64,000 nucleotides of DNA, from the NCBI GenBank assembly GCA_900770395.1, contig CAAGKM010000030.1, positions 558,001 through 622,000 on the forward strand, read 5' to 3'. The stretch comes from an uncultured Prevotella sp. Lineage in GTDB: Bacteria; Bacteroidota; Bacteroidia; Bacteroidales; Bacteroidaceae. The notes beneath the pieces were generated by a model. It made no database searches. It was given only the letters and a program-made list of their open reading frames with translations, and was not told the DNA's origin. The translations under genes were made by a program, and so were the position numbers. Each line of letters starts with the position of its first letter. Position 1 is the first letter of the stretch. Below are positions 45,091 to 54,575 of this stretch, one piece after another.

Positions 45091-47454
45091 TTATTTCTGT
45101 TTCAGTAATTTAAGTTCTCCCTGCGGAGCCATTACATTGTTCACGCTCTCGGTGTATTCCTTCAGTTTCAGCTGGCATGTGTTGCGGATGTCAGCCACTG
45201 ATGCTCCAATGTGGAAAGTGTAGGTGCCTGCCTCGGCAAGCCACTGGCTGTTTGCCTCGTCAAACGATGCGAGGTCGCGGCAGTCGATAACCATTTTAAG
45301 TGTCTGGCTCTCGCCTGGAGCAAGTTTGTTGGTCTTTCCAAAGGTCTTCAGCTCTTTGGCAGGCATCTCCAGCTTGCCCTTTGGAGCTGTGACATACACC
45401 TGTACTGCCTCTTTGCCTGCCATCGTGCCTGTGTTCTTCACGGTCACGCTCACCTCCACGGTGTTGCCTGCAAGTTTTACGCTTGGCTTTGAGTAGGCGA
45501 ATGTGGTATAGCTCAGACCGTAGCCAAACGGATAAGCCACTTGTTTATTGAATGTGTCGAAATAACGGTAGCCAACGTAAATGTCTTCCTCATGATTGGT
45601 GAAGTCGATACCCTTTATGGGGGCATTCCAGCCCTGCATGTTGCGGAGAGTGTACATGTCATACTCCTGCGGGAAGTTTGTGGTCGACGGGTGGTCGGTG
45701 GCGGCTATTGGCCATGTCATTGTGAGCTTGCCCGAAGGATTCTCCTTACCAGTGAGCACGTCGGCAACGGAGTTTCCGCCTTCCTGTCCCGGCTGCCAAG
45801 CCACGAGGATTGCGTCCACACGGTCGCGCCATGATGCAGTCTCCATCACGCTTCCCGAGTTGATGATTACAATCACTTTCTTGCCTGCAGCGTGGAAAGC
45901 ATCGCTTACCTTGAATATCATGTCCTGCTCTGTCTGGCTCAGGTTGAACTCGCCCTCAATCTTGCGGTCCATTCCCTCACCAGCCTGACGACCGATGGTT
46001 ATGATGGCTGCGTCGGCAAGAGGCAGCTCATGCTGTATGCAGCGGTCGGTGATTTCTATCTCGTCGAGCTTTGGCTGTCCTTGGTCGAGGAACCACATCA
46101 TAGGGTTCTTGTCTGCCTTGAGCTTTGCCTTGGCATATTTCACGTAGTTCTGATAAATCTCCGTGAGCTGCGGAGTGGTGCTCACGCCGATATTCCTCAA
46201 ACCTGTAACCATGTCAACGACATATCCCACGTTTACGCAGCCCGAGCCAAGACCGCCCGAGAAGAAGTCGTAGGAGTTTACGCCGAACAGGGCAACCGTC
46301 TTCAGATTCTTGATTGGCAGGGCATTGCCTGTGTTCTTGAGCAATACCATACCCTCGGTGCTGCTCTGACGGGTGATGGCTGCATGAGCCTTTGTGTCGG
46401 GGGCATCAGAGTATTTGTAACCTTTGAAACGCGGTGTCTTTACTATGTATTCAAGCATCTTGCGCACATTGCGGTCAACATCCTTGATGTCCAGACGACC
46501 GGCTTTAACGGCATCGATAATATCCTGAACCTGTGCTGGATAACCTGGCATCATAAGGTCGTTGCCTGCATTTACCTCCTGCTCTGTGGGCAGGTCGGCA
46601 CGTTTGCCTATCCAGTCGGTCATCACTATTCCGTTGAATCCCCACTCATTGCGGGTGATTGTGGTGAGCAGGTCCTTGTTGCCTTGGGCGTATGTACCGT
46701 TGATTCTGTTGTAAGCAGACATAAGAGTCCACGGGTTGCTGCGGCGCACCATCATCTCGAAGCCTTTGAGGTAGAGCTCGCGGAGGGCACGCTGGCTCAG
46801 CCGCTCGTCAACATTTGTACGGTCGCTTTCCTGTGAGTTCACTGCAAAGTGCTTTGCGCTCACGCCCACTCCCTGGCTCTGCACACCGAGAGTATATGCT
46901 GTGCCGATAAGTCCGGTGACAATCGGGTCCTCACTGTAGTACTCGAAGTTGCGACCGCAGAGAGGATTGCGGTGAAGGTTCATGCCCGGACCGAGAATAA
47001 CGTCGCAGCCGTATTCCAAAGCCTCGTTGCCTATAGCCTTGCCAACTTGTTCAACAAGCTGAGGGTTCCATGTGCAGGCAAGACAAGTGCCAACGGGGAA
47101 GCCTGTGGCGAAGAATGTCTGGTCGGTGCCTTTGCGGTGGGCGTCGATGTGCACTCCGGCAGGACCGTCCACCACTACTGTGGCAGGTATCCCAAGGCGT
47201 GGAATGTCAACAGTTGTTCCTGCGGCTCCTGCCACCAGCTTGGTCTGATGACCAAGCATTGCTCCACTGCCCACAAATCCGTCGTTTCCTCCACCTACGA
47301 GCAACTGAGCCTTCTCCTCAAGGGTCATGGCTTTTATCACCTCGTCGATGTTGTTGGCGTTTAGTTTTGGTGTACTCTGTGCGGTGGCATTTGTTGCTGC
47401 TACACTTACGCATACAGCCGTGACGGCTGTCTTCAGATAGTTGGATAGTTTCAT
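45091..47454 (-). CDS. Secreted GH3 beta-glycosidase
   Basis: The 787-residue protein has a signal peptide (about residues 1-25), then a GH3 N-terminal domain (GMNLHRNPLCGRNFEYYSEDP, VSAKHFAVNSQE). The nucleophile Asp lies in NGIVMTDWIGKRAD. The GH3 C-terminal domain (AIITIGRQAGEGMDR, NPSGKLTMTWP, YPFGYGLSYTTF) and a fibronectin III-like domain (about residues 670-770) follow. It likely releases glucose or xylose from plant oligosaccharides in the periplasm. The AraC-type regulator gene is 104 bp upstream on the same strand. Sugar specificity is not certain. Confidence 0.93.
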   Translation of the reverse strand: MKLSNYLKTAVTAVCVSVAATNATAQSTPKLNANNIDEVIKAMTLEEKAQLLVGGGNDGFVGSGAMLGHQTKLVAGAAGTTVDIPRLGIPATVVVDGPAGVHIDAHRKGTDQTFFATGFPVGTCLACTWNPQLVEQVGKAIGNEALEYGCDVILGPGMNLHRNPLCGRNFEYYSEDPIVTGLIGTAYTLGVQSQGVGVSAKHFAVNSQESDRTNVDERLSQRALRELYLKGFEMMVRRSNPWTLMSAYNRINGTYAQGNKDLLTTITRNEWGFNGIVMTDWIGKRADLPTEQEVNAGNDLMMPGYPAQVQDIIDAVKAGRLDIKDVDRNVRKMLEYIVKTPRFKGYKYSDAPDTKAHAAITRQSSTEGMVLLKNTGNALPIKNLKTVALFGVNSYDFFSGGLGSGCVNVGYVVDMVTGLRNIGVSTTPQLTEIYQNYVKYAKAKLKADKNPMMWFLDQGQPKLDEIEITDRCIQHELPLADAAIITIGRQAGEGMDRKIEGEFNLSQTEQDMIFKVSDAFHAAGKKVIVIINSGSVMETASWRDRVDAILVAWQPGQEGGNSVADVLTGKENPSGKLTMTWPIAATDHPSTTNFPQEYDMYTLRNMQGWNAPIKGIDFTNHEEDIYVGYRYFDTFNKQVAYPFGYGLSYTTFAYSKPSVKLAGNTVEVSVTVKNTGTMAGKEAVQVYVTAPKGKLEMPAKELKTFGKTNKLAPGESQTLKMVIDCRDLASFDEANSQWLAEAGTYTFHIGASVADIRNTCQLKLKEYTESVNNVMAPQGELKLLKQK

Positions 47455-47558
47455 GATTTCTTTAATATTAGTTAGATGTTAATTTTAAGATGATGTGGGA
47501 ATTGCAGGAAGGTTAGGAGACATAGCTTCACACTCAACACTGGACACTCCACACTGAT

Positions 47559-48440
47559 TTAGCTGTTGCGGTATTGTGACGGTGACATTCCCACGTGCTC
47601 CTTGAAGTATTTCCCGAGGAACGACTGATTGGGAAAGTTCAGTTCCGTAGCTATCTCCTTGATGCTTTTAGTGGTGTTCTTCAGAAGCAGGCGCGCTGCG
47701 AGTGTGACGTAGTTGTCAATCCACTCGTTGGGAGTGCGCATGCTTACTGTCTTCACCGTCTCAGAGAGATGCTTGGGCGTGATGCACATCTGCGCGGCAT
47801 ACCATCCCACACGGCGCTCATGCTTATGGTTTATCTCCAACAGTGATATGAATTTTGTGAACACCAAACTAGCCCTTGTATTGTGGTTTTGGACTGCCTG
47901 TTGCCGCCGTGTCACAATGTCGCATAGCTCATAGAACATTGTGTGAATGATTGAGCCCACGATATTGCGGCGGTAGCTGTTGGATGTTTCTGCCACTTTG
48001 TGCTTCAGCAGCGTATAGTATTCGGTGAAAATGCCTGTCTCTCTGTCGTCCAAACTCAATATAGGCTGTTTCTTTGAAAGGATGAATAATGACGACAAGT
48101 CGCTCACGTCATGCACCACATCGTAGAAGAAACGTGTTGACATAATCATAAGCTGCCCCTCTGCATCAGCTGAAGCCCGGTAGTTGTCGATTACGTGACG
48201 CTCGGAGATAATGACAAGGTCACCTTTTGCAATCTGCACGTTGTTTGTGTCAATGGATATATTCACGGTGCCGTTGGTACACATTGCCACAACAATAAAT
48301 GTCATGCGGCGCGGACCGTCGGGCAGCGGCAGCTTGTCAAGGCTGTCGCTGATAATTATGTCGTCGGCAATGAAGTCGGTGTGAGACAGCCTGTACTTCG
48401 TCGCCTGAATGTTTGTTTCTTGTATGGTGGCTTTTCGCAT
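47559..48440 (-). CDS. AraC-family transcriptional regulator
   Basis: The 293-residue protein (start 48440, MRKATIQ; an alternative ATG at 48452 overlaps gyrB) has an N-terminal cupin-like sensor domain and a C-terminal double helix-turn-helix. The latter includes YAAQMCITPKHLSETVKTVS and IKEIATELNFPNQSFLGKYFKEHVGMSPSQYR. It begins immediately after gyrB and precedes the GH3 gene, which may be its target. The ligand is unknown. Confidence 0.88.
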   Translation of the reverse strand: MRKATIQETNIQATKYRLSHTDFIADDIIISDSLDKLPLPDGPRRMTFIVVAMCTNGTVNISIDTNNVQIAKGDLVIISERHVIDNYRASADAEGQLMIMSTRFFYDVVHDVSDLSSLFILSKKQPILSLDDRETGIFTEYYTLLKHKVAETSNSYRRNIVGSIIHTMFYELCDIVTRRQQAVQNHNTRASLVFTKFISLLEINHKHERRVGWYAAQMCITPKHLSETVKTVSMRTPNEWIDNYVTLAARLLLKNTTKSIKEIATELNFPNQSFLGKYFKEHVGMSPSQYRNS

Positions 48441-48441
48441 G

Positions 48442-50415
48442 TTAAGCGTCAATGTTTGCGTAGGTGGCGTTCTTCTCTATAAACTCGCGGCGCGGCTCCA
48501 CGTCGTCGCCCATGAGCATAGAGAATATCTCGTCGGCCTCGGCTGCGTTTTCTATTGTCACCTGTTTGAGCAGACGGGTGCTCGGGTCCATGGTTGTCTC
48601 CCAAAGCTGCTCGGGGTTCATCTCACCAAGACCTTTGTATCTCTGCACGTGTATGCTCTTGCTTGTCTCCTCGCCGTCAGCATATTTGTCGATGAATGCC
48701 TGACGTTGCACTTCGGTGTAGCAGTACTCCTTAACCTTGTTCTTGTAGGAGCAGAGGTAGAGCGGGGGAGTGGCTATGTAGAGGTGCCCCTCCTGTATCA
48801 CCTTCGGCATGAAGCGGTAGAAGAGTGTCATGATAAGTGTGTCGATGTGTGAGCCATCGACATCGGCATCGGTCATGATGATAATCTTGTCGTAGCGCAG
48901 CTTGTCGATGTTTGCCTCCTTGTCGCCCTCGCCGTCAACGCCGAAGCGCACGCCGATGCTCTGTATGATGTTCATTACCGACTCGCTCTCGAACACCTTG
49001 TGCCACATCACTTTCTCCACGTTGAGAATCTTTCCGCGCAGCGGCAGGATAGCTTGGGTGTAGCGGTCGCGTCCCTGTTTTGCCGAGCCGCCGGCAGAGT
49101 CTCCCTCCACGAGGAATATCTCGCACTCTTTCGGGTCTTTGTTTGAGCAGTCGGCAAGCTTGCCAGGCAGTCCGCCGCCAGTCATCGGGTTCTTGCGCTG
49201 CACGCTCTCACGTGCCTTGCGGGCTGCAATACGTGCCGTGGCTGCAAGAATCACCTTCTCGCAAATCATCTTTGCCTCGTTGGGGTGCTCCTCAAGATAG
49301 TTGCTCAGTGCCTCGCCAACAGCCTGCTGCACTGCGCCTACCACCTCGCTGTTGCCTAATTTGGTCTTGGTCTGACCCTCAAACTGCGGCTCTGCCACCT
49401 TGATTGAGATTACTGCCGTGAGTCCCTCGCGGAAGTCCTCGCCCGCAATCTCTATTTTTGCCTTCTCTATCTGCTTGGCAATGGCTGGCTCGCTGTCGGC
49501 ATATGCCTTCAGTGTTCTGGTGAGAGCCATGCGGAAACCTGTGAGGTGGGTACCGCCCTCGATGGTGTTGATGTTGTTTACGTATGAGTGGATGTTCTCA
49601 TTGTATTCGTTGTTGTACATCACAGCCACCTCGATGGGGATGTTCTGCTTCTCGGTCTTGAGATAGATAACATCATCGAAGAGATGCTGGCGGTGACGGT
49701 CAACGTAGCGCACAAACTCCTTCAGACCGTCCTTGGCATGGAATACTTCCTGCTTTGTCTTGCCCTCCTCATCGGGGCGCATGTCGGTGAGTGTGATGGT
49801 GATGCCGGCGTTCAGATATGCCAGCTCGCGCATACGCTTTGCTATAATGTCGTATTTGTATGTCGTTGTTGTGAATATCGTCGGGTCTGGCCAGAACTGC
49901 TGGCGTGTACCTGTAAGCTCTGTCTCGCCCACCACCTTCACTGAGTAGAGTGGCTTGCCCTGCTCATATTCCTGCTGGTAGATCTTGCCGTCGCGGAACA
50001 CCTGCGACATCATGTGGGTGGAAAGGGCGTTTACACATGACACACCCACACCGTGCAGACCGCCGCTCACCTTGTATGAGCCTTTGTCGAACTTACCGCC
50101 GGCATGCAGCACTGTCATTACCACCTCAAGTGCCGACTTGTGCATCTTCTCATGCTCGTCAACCGGAATACCACGGCCGTTGTCCTGCACTGTGATGCTG
50201 TTGTCCTCGTTGATTGTAACCTCGATATGGGTGCAGTAGCCTGCCATAGCCTCGTCGATGGAGTTGTCAACGGTCTCGTTCACCAAATGGTGCAGACCTT
50301 TCTCGCTTATGTCGCCGATGTACATGGCGGGACGCTTGCGCACCGCCTCAAGTCCTTCGAGTACCTGAATGTTACTCGCGGAGTAATTGCTCTCCTGATT
50401 TATTTCTTCGTTCAT
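48442..50415 (-). CDS. gyrB: DNA gyrase subunit B
   Basis: The 657-residue ATPase subunit starts at 50415 (MNEEINQ); the open frame continues 66 codons upstream into repeat sequence and the promoter, which is not coding. It shows GHKL motifs (ETVDNSIDEAMAG, DNGRGIPVD, SGGLHGVGVSCVNALS), the TOPRIM EGDSAGGSAKQGRDR and TDADVDGSHI, and ends in the gyrase B C-terminal domain. QRYKGLGEMNPEQLWETTMDP is diagnostic for GyrB over ParE. Confidence 0.97.
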   Translation of the reverse strand: MNEEINQESNYSASNIQVLEGLEAVRKRPAMYIGDISEKGLHHLVNETVDNSIDEAMAGYCTHIEVTINEDNSITVQDNGRGIPVDEHEKMHKSALEVVMTVLHAGGKFDKGSYKVSGGLHGVGVSCVNALSTHMMSQVFRDGKIYQQEYEQGKPLYSVKVVGETELTGTRQQFWPDPTIFTTTTYKYDIIAKRMRELAYLNAGITITLTDMRPDEEGKTKQEVFHAKDGLKEFVRYVDRHRQHLFDDVIYLKTEKQNIPIEVAVMYNNEYNENIHSYVNNINTIEGGTHLTGFRMALTRTLKAYADSEPAIAKQIEKAKIEIAGEDFREGLTAVISIKVAEPQFEGQTKTKLGNSEVVGAVQQAVGEALSNYLEEHPNEAKMICEKVILAATARIAARKARESVQRKNPMTGGGLPGKLADCSNKDPKECEIFLVEGDSAGGSAKQGRDRYTQAILPLRGKILNVEKVMWHKVFESESVMNIIQSIGVRFGVDGEGDKEANIDKLRYDKIIIMTDADVDGSHIDTLIMTLFYRFMPKVIQEGHLYIATPPLYLCSYKNKVKEYCYTEVQRQAFIDKYADGEETSKSIHVQRYKGLGEMNPEQLWETTMDPSTRLLKQVTIENAAEADEIFSMLMGDDVEPRREFIEKNATYANIDA

Positions 50416-50478
50416 TTTTAATTGATATATTTTCTTTATTTGTGATGCCATGCAAGTGCAAGCCCTGCAAAAACGTTG

Positions 50479-50509
50479 CAAAATTAATAAAAAAAAACGA
50501 AACAACAAA
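50479..50509 (-). promoter_or_regulatory. gyrB promoter
   Basis: On the minus strand, the -33 TTTG (50506-50509), a 19-bp spacer and the -7 TAATTTTG (50479-50486) lie about 65 bp before the gyrB start. Confidence 0.75.
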
Positions 50510-50570
50510 GCATTTATATTTAAAAATATAAAATAGGGGTGAAAACACCCCAAAAGTTTTTGTAGGGAAT

Positions 50571-51171
50571 GTCCTACGTCACACCCCAACTTGCCTGCAA
50601 CACCGATAAACACAGGGATTCCGTGGGGTGTGACTTGGGGTTAGAGGTTACACCCTAACCATCCCCTACATCACATCCGGTGTAGTCTTGCATAGATACG
50701 GATAGCTTTCCAAAATTTATCTTGTTCTAAATTTCACACATACTTATGTTGAAATTTCCCTAAGGTTATCATAATTCTGTGGCTATAAGTTTTAGCTACA
50801 TAAATATAAGTTTTAGTTATGTAGCTAAAACTTGTATTTATAAAATATTCTGTCTGTATGAATGTTTTGGATAAGACATAAGTATTCTTAACTCTCTGTT
50901 TGCTAATTTATTTTCAAGCATAAATTATGAGATGAAGATAAAAGTGTTTTGGCTGATTTTGTATAAAAAGAATTGCCATGCATTTTAGGTATAAACGATG
51001 GCAAAAGGTAAAAGGCATCTTAACATCTTGCTGACACATACGGCATCACCAGGACACCGTTGAGGATTCCACCTTGGGTGTGACTTGGGTGTGACCTCTA
51101 ACCCCATGTCACACCCCACGGAATCCCTGTGTTTATGGGCGTTTCAGAGGTCTCGGGGTGTGACGTTGGAC
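50571..51171. repeat. Large inverted-repeat element (MITE-like) between gyrB and RiPP operon
   Basis: 50606-50655 and 51087-51136 are inverted copies with about 48 of 50 matching bases. The similarity runs outward to about 50563 and 51171. Each arm also contains the 10-mer gtcacacccc and its inverse ggggtgtgac 47 bp apart: 50578 and 50625 on the left, 51108 and 51155 on the right. The 431-bp interior is AT-rich without a gene. This fills most of the 849-bp gap. It is reported as a possible non-autonomous mobile element. Confidence 0.6.
50787..50833. repeat. Perfect 17-bp inverted repeat inside the large element
   Basis: aagttttagctacataa (50787-50803) is exactly reverse-complemented at 50817-50833, around a 13-bp loop that repeats ataagttttag once more. 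It could form a cruciform or bind a dimeric protein. Confidence 0.6.
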
Positions 51172-51264
51172 GTCTTGCCAGAAAAGCTTCTTTTCACCGT
51201 CTTTCGACTCTTCTCACGATTGTAATACTTATCTCATATAAAAAGTACAATGGTATTGTTAACT

Positions 51265-52722
51265 TTACCGTCGAAAAGTTTTTATTATTGTGTAGAAAAG
51301 CAACACAATTGGAATTATGGCAAAAGTTGCTACTATAATGTAAAGAGTAGGCACTTCTTTCGTAATCACCTTTTCGGTTAAGTCCATTATGTCTTTTGTT
51401 GCAGAGAATACAGTTAAGAACGCTAAAATCATGCTCAATATCCAGTCTGCACGTTCTTTGTTCTCATTAGCTGCTTGTATGAGATATGCGTCAAGTCTTT
51501 TCATCTTCTTTTCTATCTCGTCATATAGCGACTTAATCCCTAATATTTCATTGCATATATTATAGAATAGATTATACTCGGGAAAGTCGGAAATACTGTT
51601 GAAATTGTTTTTTATCTGTGTGATACTAATAATCTTTGTTTGTTCCCTCATTTGTTTTAGGTAAGCTCTCATGGATATATGAGATTCCTCTAAAAAATTA
51701 TGTGTACAAAATATTCTTTTCAAAAGATTAGTTCCTTCCTGCCATTTGCGCTTAATCCAAGATACAGGAATAACAGCCACCTTATCCATACTTGAAAGAT
51801 CGGCCACAATTCTCATAAGCACATATCTCTGCAATAGACACATCATATAGAGCATGTAGTGCTCAGTGTGCTCACGTCTATAATACAGCACTTGTTCTTC
51901 CGTTGGATTGTCTGGCAATTTTGTCATAATGGTGAGTCCCTGTGGCGCAATACCTATATATACTTCCTTAGAATATACCTCTAAGCGACAAACATCCATG
52001 TTGTAGGAATATTGATGATGATAGCACTTTGTAATTGAAGAAGTCAACAAACGGCAATCAGCGTCATTTGTTTCAGGAGATACATTTACGTAAGTTAAGT
52101 GATGGGCATAATCCATATTAAATTGATGATACCACCCCTTAAAATCACTCATCCAATCACGAATAAAATCATTGATGCATTTTACTTCTGAATTTTTCTT
52201 ACCGGTAATACATTTCAAACTTGTCGTATGAAATGCATATAGAAAATCACTATATTGACTTACATCTATGTCTGCAGAAGTCGGTATGACGAGTAGTCCT
52301 ACCTTTGCCTCAAGATTTAAAATGAGTTTGAGAGCATCAAATGAATTTGTATGATTAAATATACCAAATGTCACAGGCCCCTTTTCCCCAAAGGGATCCT
52401 CAAATTCAAGCGGTTCATCAAATCCGTCTACTCCTTTATATCGTAACACGCAATATTCGTCATCAAGTTTGTCTTGAGGATTATCTGTCACAAATGGATG
52501 GAATAATTGATGTAAAAAGCTGTAACTGGCAGAGATACGATAAAAATCACAAAGTCTCTTTTTGGAGTTTTTAGCCTCATTGGAAATGACCCTTCCCAAC
52601 TCCCAATTGCATTCATCACTTTGATGGCATCTGTTGATGTATTTTTTGAAATCCTTGATTTTCCCACTTTCTAAGAAAAGCGGAATAATGAGAAATGAAT
52701 ATGGTCCAATATATTTTTTCAT
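51265..52722 (-). CDS. Unknown protein with two C-terminal membrane helices, RiPP operon
   Basis: The 485-residue protein matches no family I recognise. It has a large soluble part (about residues 1-400), a short helical region (DEIEKKMKRLDAYLIQAANEN) and two membrane helices near the end (about 428-445 and 456-478) with a short basic tail. That arrangement recalls CorA-like tails but is not diagnostic. Its start overlaps the stop of the B12-radical SAM gene by 4 bp, so it is made with the modification enzymes. Roles in export, immunity or membrane recruitment are guesses. Confidence 0.6.
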   Translation of the reverse strand: MKKYIGPYSFLIIPLFLESGKIKDFKKYINRCHQSDECNWELGRVISNEAKNSKKRLCDFYRISASYSFLHQLFHPFVTDNPQDKLDDEYCVLRYKGVDGFDEPLEFEDPFGEKGPVTFGIFNHTNSFDALKLILNLEAKVGLLVIPTSADIDVSQYSDFLYAFHTTSLKCITGKKNSEVKCINDFIRDWMSDFKGWYHQFNMDYAHHLTYVNVSPETNDADCRLLTSSITKCYHHQYSYNMDVCRLEVYSKEVYIGIAPQGLTIMTKLPDNPTEEQVLYYRREHTEHYMLYMMCLLQRYVLMRIVADLSSMDKVAVIPVSWIKRKWQEGTNLLKRIFCTHNFLEESHISMRAYLKQMREQTKIISITQIKNNFNSISDFPEYNLFYNICNEILGIKSLYDEIEKKMKRLDAYLIQAANENKERADWILSMILAFLTVFSATKDIMDLTEKVITKEVPTLYIIVATFAIIPIVLLFYTIIKTFRR

Positions 52723-54575
52723 GTGAATCTTTGTTTTTCTTTTTTGCCTATATTTTCTGTATTTATAACTGTCACAATATGTTTGAACTCTCCCTGATAA
52801 TATAGAATGCCCAAATCTTTGAGAACAGATAGATGATTTGCAATCATATTGGCCGATTGGCGAAGCGACAACTGCATTTCTTCCATTTCCACCAGCTTCC
52901 TGTTAGCCAGGCATAAAATATTCCAGTCAAATGCATCTAAAAAGACATTGACGATGATTTGCATATCAACATATTCCCGGTAGTTGTATTTTCCATCCTG
53001 TTCTATAATGGTATAAGTGCGATGCTGTTTTATCAGCTCCCATTCCAAATTCTCTATTTTATTCCATAGAGGATTGAAATCCCGTTTCACAAAGAACTGC
53101 AGACTGTATTTGTTTTGCTCTTTGATATACCCTTCCGGCAATGCGCGAAATGATTTGAAAATTTGCCATTTGTTCAATTCTCTATTTTCACAGAGAGTCT
53201 TGAAATACTTTGACGAGCGCTTTATCCACAACGTGGTATAAATATGTATAAACTTATTGCTACTCAATATAAATCGGAGGAAATACATATTCTGCAGAGA
53301 TTCCTTCAAGTTCTCTTCAGTTTCCTCCAACATATTCATGATGAGATTAGCCCCACGAATCTTTATGCCGTAGACCATCGCCCACTTCACAAATAAGTAA
53401 TTAGACGAGAAGCTATTGCACTTGTGAATGGCAGTCAACAGATTGTCGGAAAGAGCCTCATAGCCTATCTGAACATCCTTAAAGCCTGCCTGCGCCATTT
53501 TTTTTATTAAGTCAGCATTTATATGCCGTGTCACAACTTCGGCTCGGGTGATATTGAACTCGGGATAATCTTGGCGGATTGTGATTAGCTCGTCAAGCAG
53601 GACATTAAAAGCAGCAAGATCTTTGCCAATAGTATCATTATCCAAAAATGAAATCTGGTAAATACCATATTTCTTTATTTGCACACGAATTTCATCAGCA
53701 ATCACATGTGGAGATTTTCGTCTGTATCTTACACCTTCATTGTGGAAACAGAAACGGCATTGTGCCCAGTGGCATCCTCTACTGCCTTCTATCGGCAAGC
53801 GTATTTTAGATCGTTTGACATTTGTCTGTTCAAAATAATCGGAATAGTCAGGCAGAAGGGCATTATCCAAATTAACGTATAGCCGATTTATTTTTGAAGT
53901 ATGTATTTTGCCATTTTCCCGCCATGCCAAGTTTCCAACATCCTCTTTGTTTATCATGCTGTCAATAAACCGTAAAAGAGTGATTTCTCCCTCACCCCAT
54001 AATGCATAATCGAAAATTGGGAAATTATCCATTGAAGCCAATGCTTCATCTTTTGTATCAATACCACCTAAAGCAGTAATTGTATCAGGAAATAAACGTT
54101 TCAATTCCCTTGCCACAATATCCGCACCATACATCTGGAACAACTTCTGATAAAAACCAGCAAAGTAACACCGCTCAAAATGATATTTACGTGCCACCTC
54201 AGTAACTATCCGCCGTAGCATTGCCACATTATCTTTCAGATGCGTAATAAATTCAATATTTGACTTTGTTTTTTCTTTATTTATTTTATTCCAACAACTC
54301 CGCTGCTTTTCTATGGATTCACCGTCATTCATTTGCAATGCGATATATCCAAAAAAAGGAGATAGATAATAAATGAGATGATCATCATTGTCACTAATCG
54401 GTTTGCCCCAATAGTGCACTACAACAGGCATCAGATGAAAATTCCAATAAACTACTTTCACCTCATAGCCGTGTGCCTGCAGTTGACTTTTAAGTACAGA
54501 CATTGCAGGTGATGGAAAGGAGGGAATGGCAGGTAGCATCCAATTAAGTATTATATATCGGGAATCTTTACTCAT
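52719..54575 (-). CDS. B12-binding-type radical SAM protein (RiPP maturation)
   Basis: The 618-residue protein has an N-terminal cobalamin-binding-like region (about residues 1-200, with ITALGGIDTKDEALASMDNF). A radical SAM core follows, whose 4Fe-4S ligands are probably Cys268, Cys273 and Cys276 in SRGCHWAQCRFCFHNEGVRY. That spacing is CX4CX2C, not the usual CX3CX2C. The GVRYRRKSP context resembles RiPP-maturation radical SAM methyltransferases. It likely methylates an unactivated carbon of the precursor peptide. It overlaps both neighbours by 4 bp. Confidence 0.8.
   Translation of the reverse strand: MSKDSRYIILNWMLPAIPSFPSPAMSVLKSQLQAHGYEVKVVYWNFHLMPVVVHYWGKPISDNDDHLIYYLSPFFGYIALQMNDGESIEKQRSCWNKINKEKTKSNIEFITHLKDNVAMLRRIVTEVARKYHFERCYFAGFYQKLFQMYGADIVARELKRLFPDTITALGGIDTKDEALASMDNFPIFDYALWGEGEITLLRFIDSMINKEDVGNLAWRENGKIHTSKINRLYVNLDNALLPDYSDYFEQTNVKRSKIRLPIEGSRGCHWAQCRFCFHNEGVRYRRKSPHVIADEIRVQIKKYGIYQISFLDNDTIGKDLAAFNVLLDELITIRQDYPEFNITRAEVVTRHINADLIKKMAQAGFKDVQIGYEALSDNLLTAIHKCNSFSSNYLFVKWAMVYGIKIRGANLIMNMLEETEENLKESLQNMYFLRFILSSNKFIHIYTTLWIKRSSKYFKTLCENRELNKWQIFKSFRALPEGYIKEQNKYSLQFFVKRDFNPLWNKIENLEWELIKQHRTYTIIEQDGKYNYREYVDMQIIVNVFLDAFDWNILCLANRKLVEMEEMQLSLRQSANMIANHLSVLKDLGILYYQGEFKHIVTVINTENIGKKEKQRFT

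Noticed and set aside
48442..50415. Topoisomerase IV subunit ParE instead of GyrB
   Set aside because: The C-terminal motifs (QRYKGLGEMNPEQLWETTMDP) are those of GyrB.
50416..50613. 66-codon N-terminal extension of gyrB
   Set aside because: It covers the promoter and one arm of the inverted-repeat element, and lacks GyrB similarity; the conserved protein starts at 50415.
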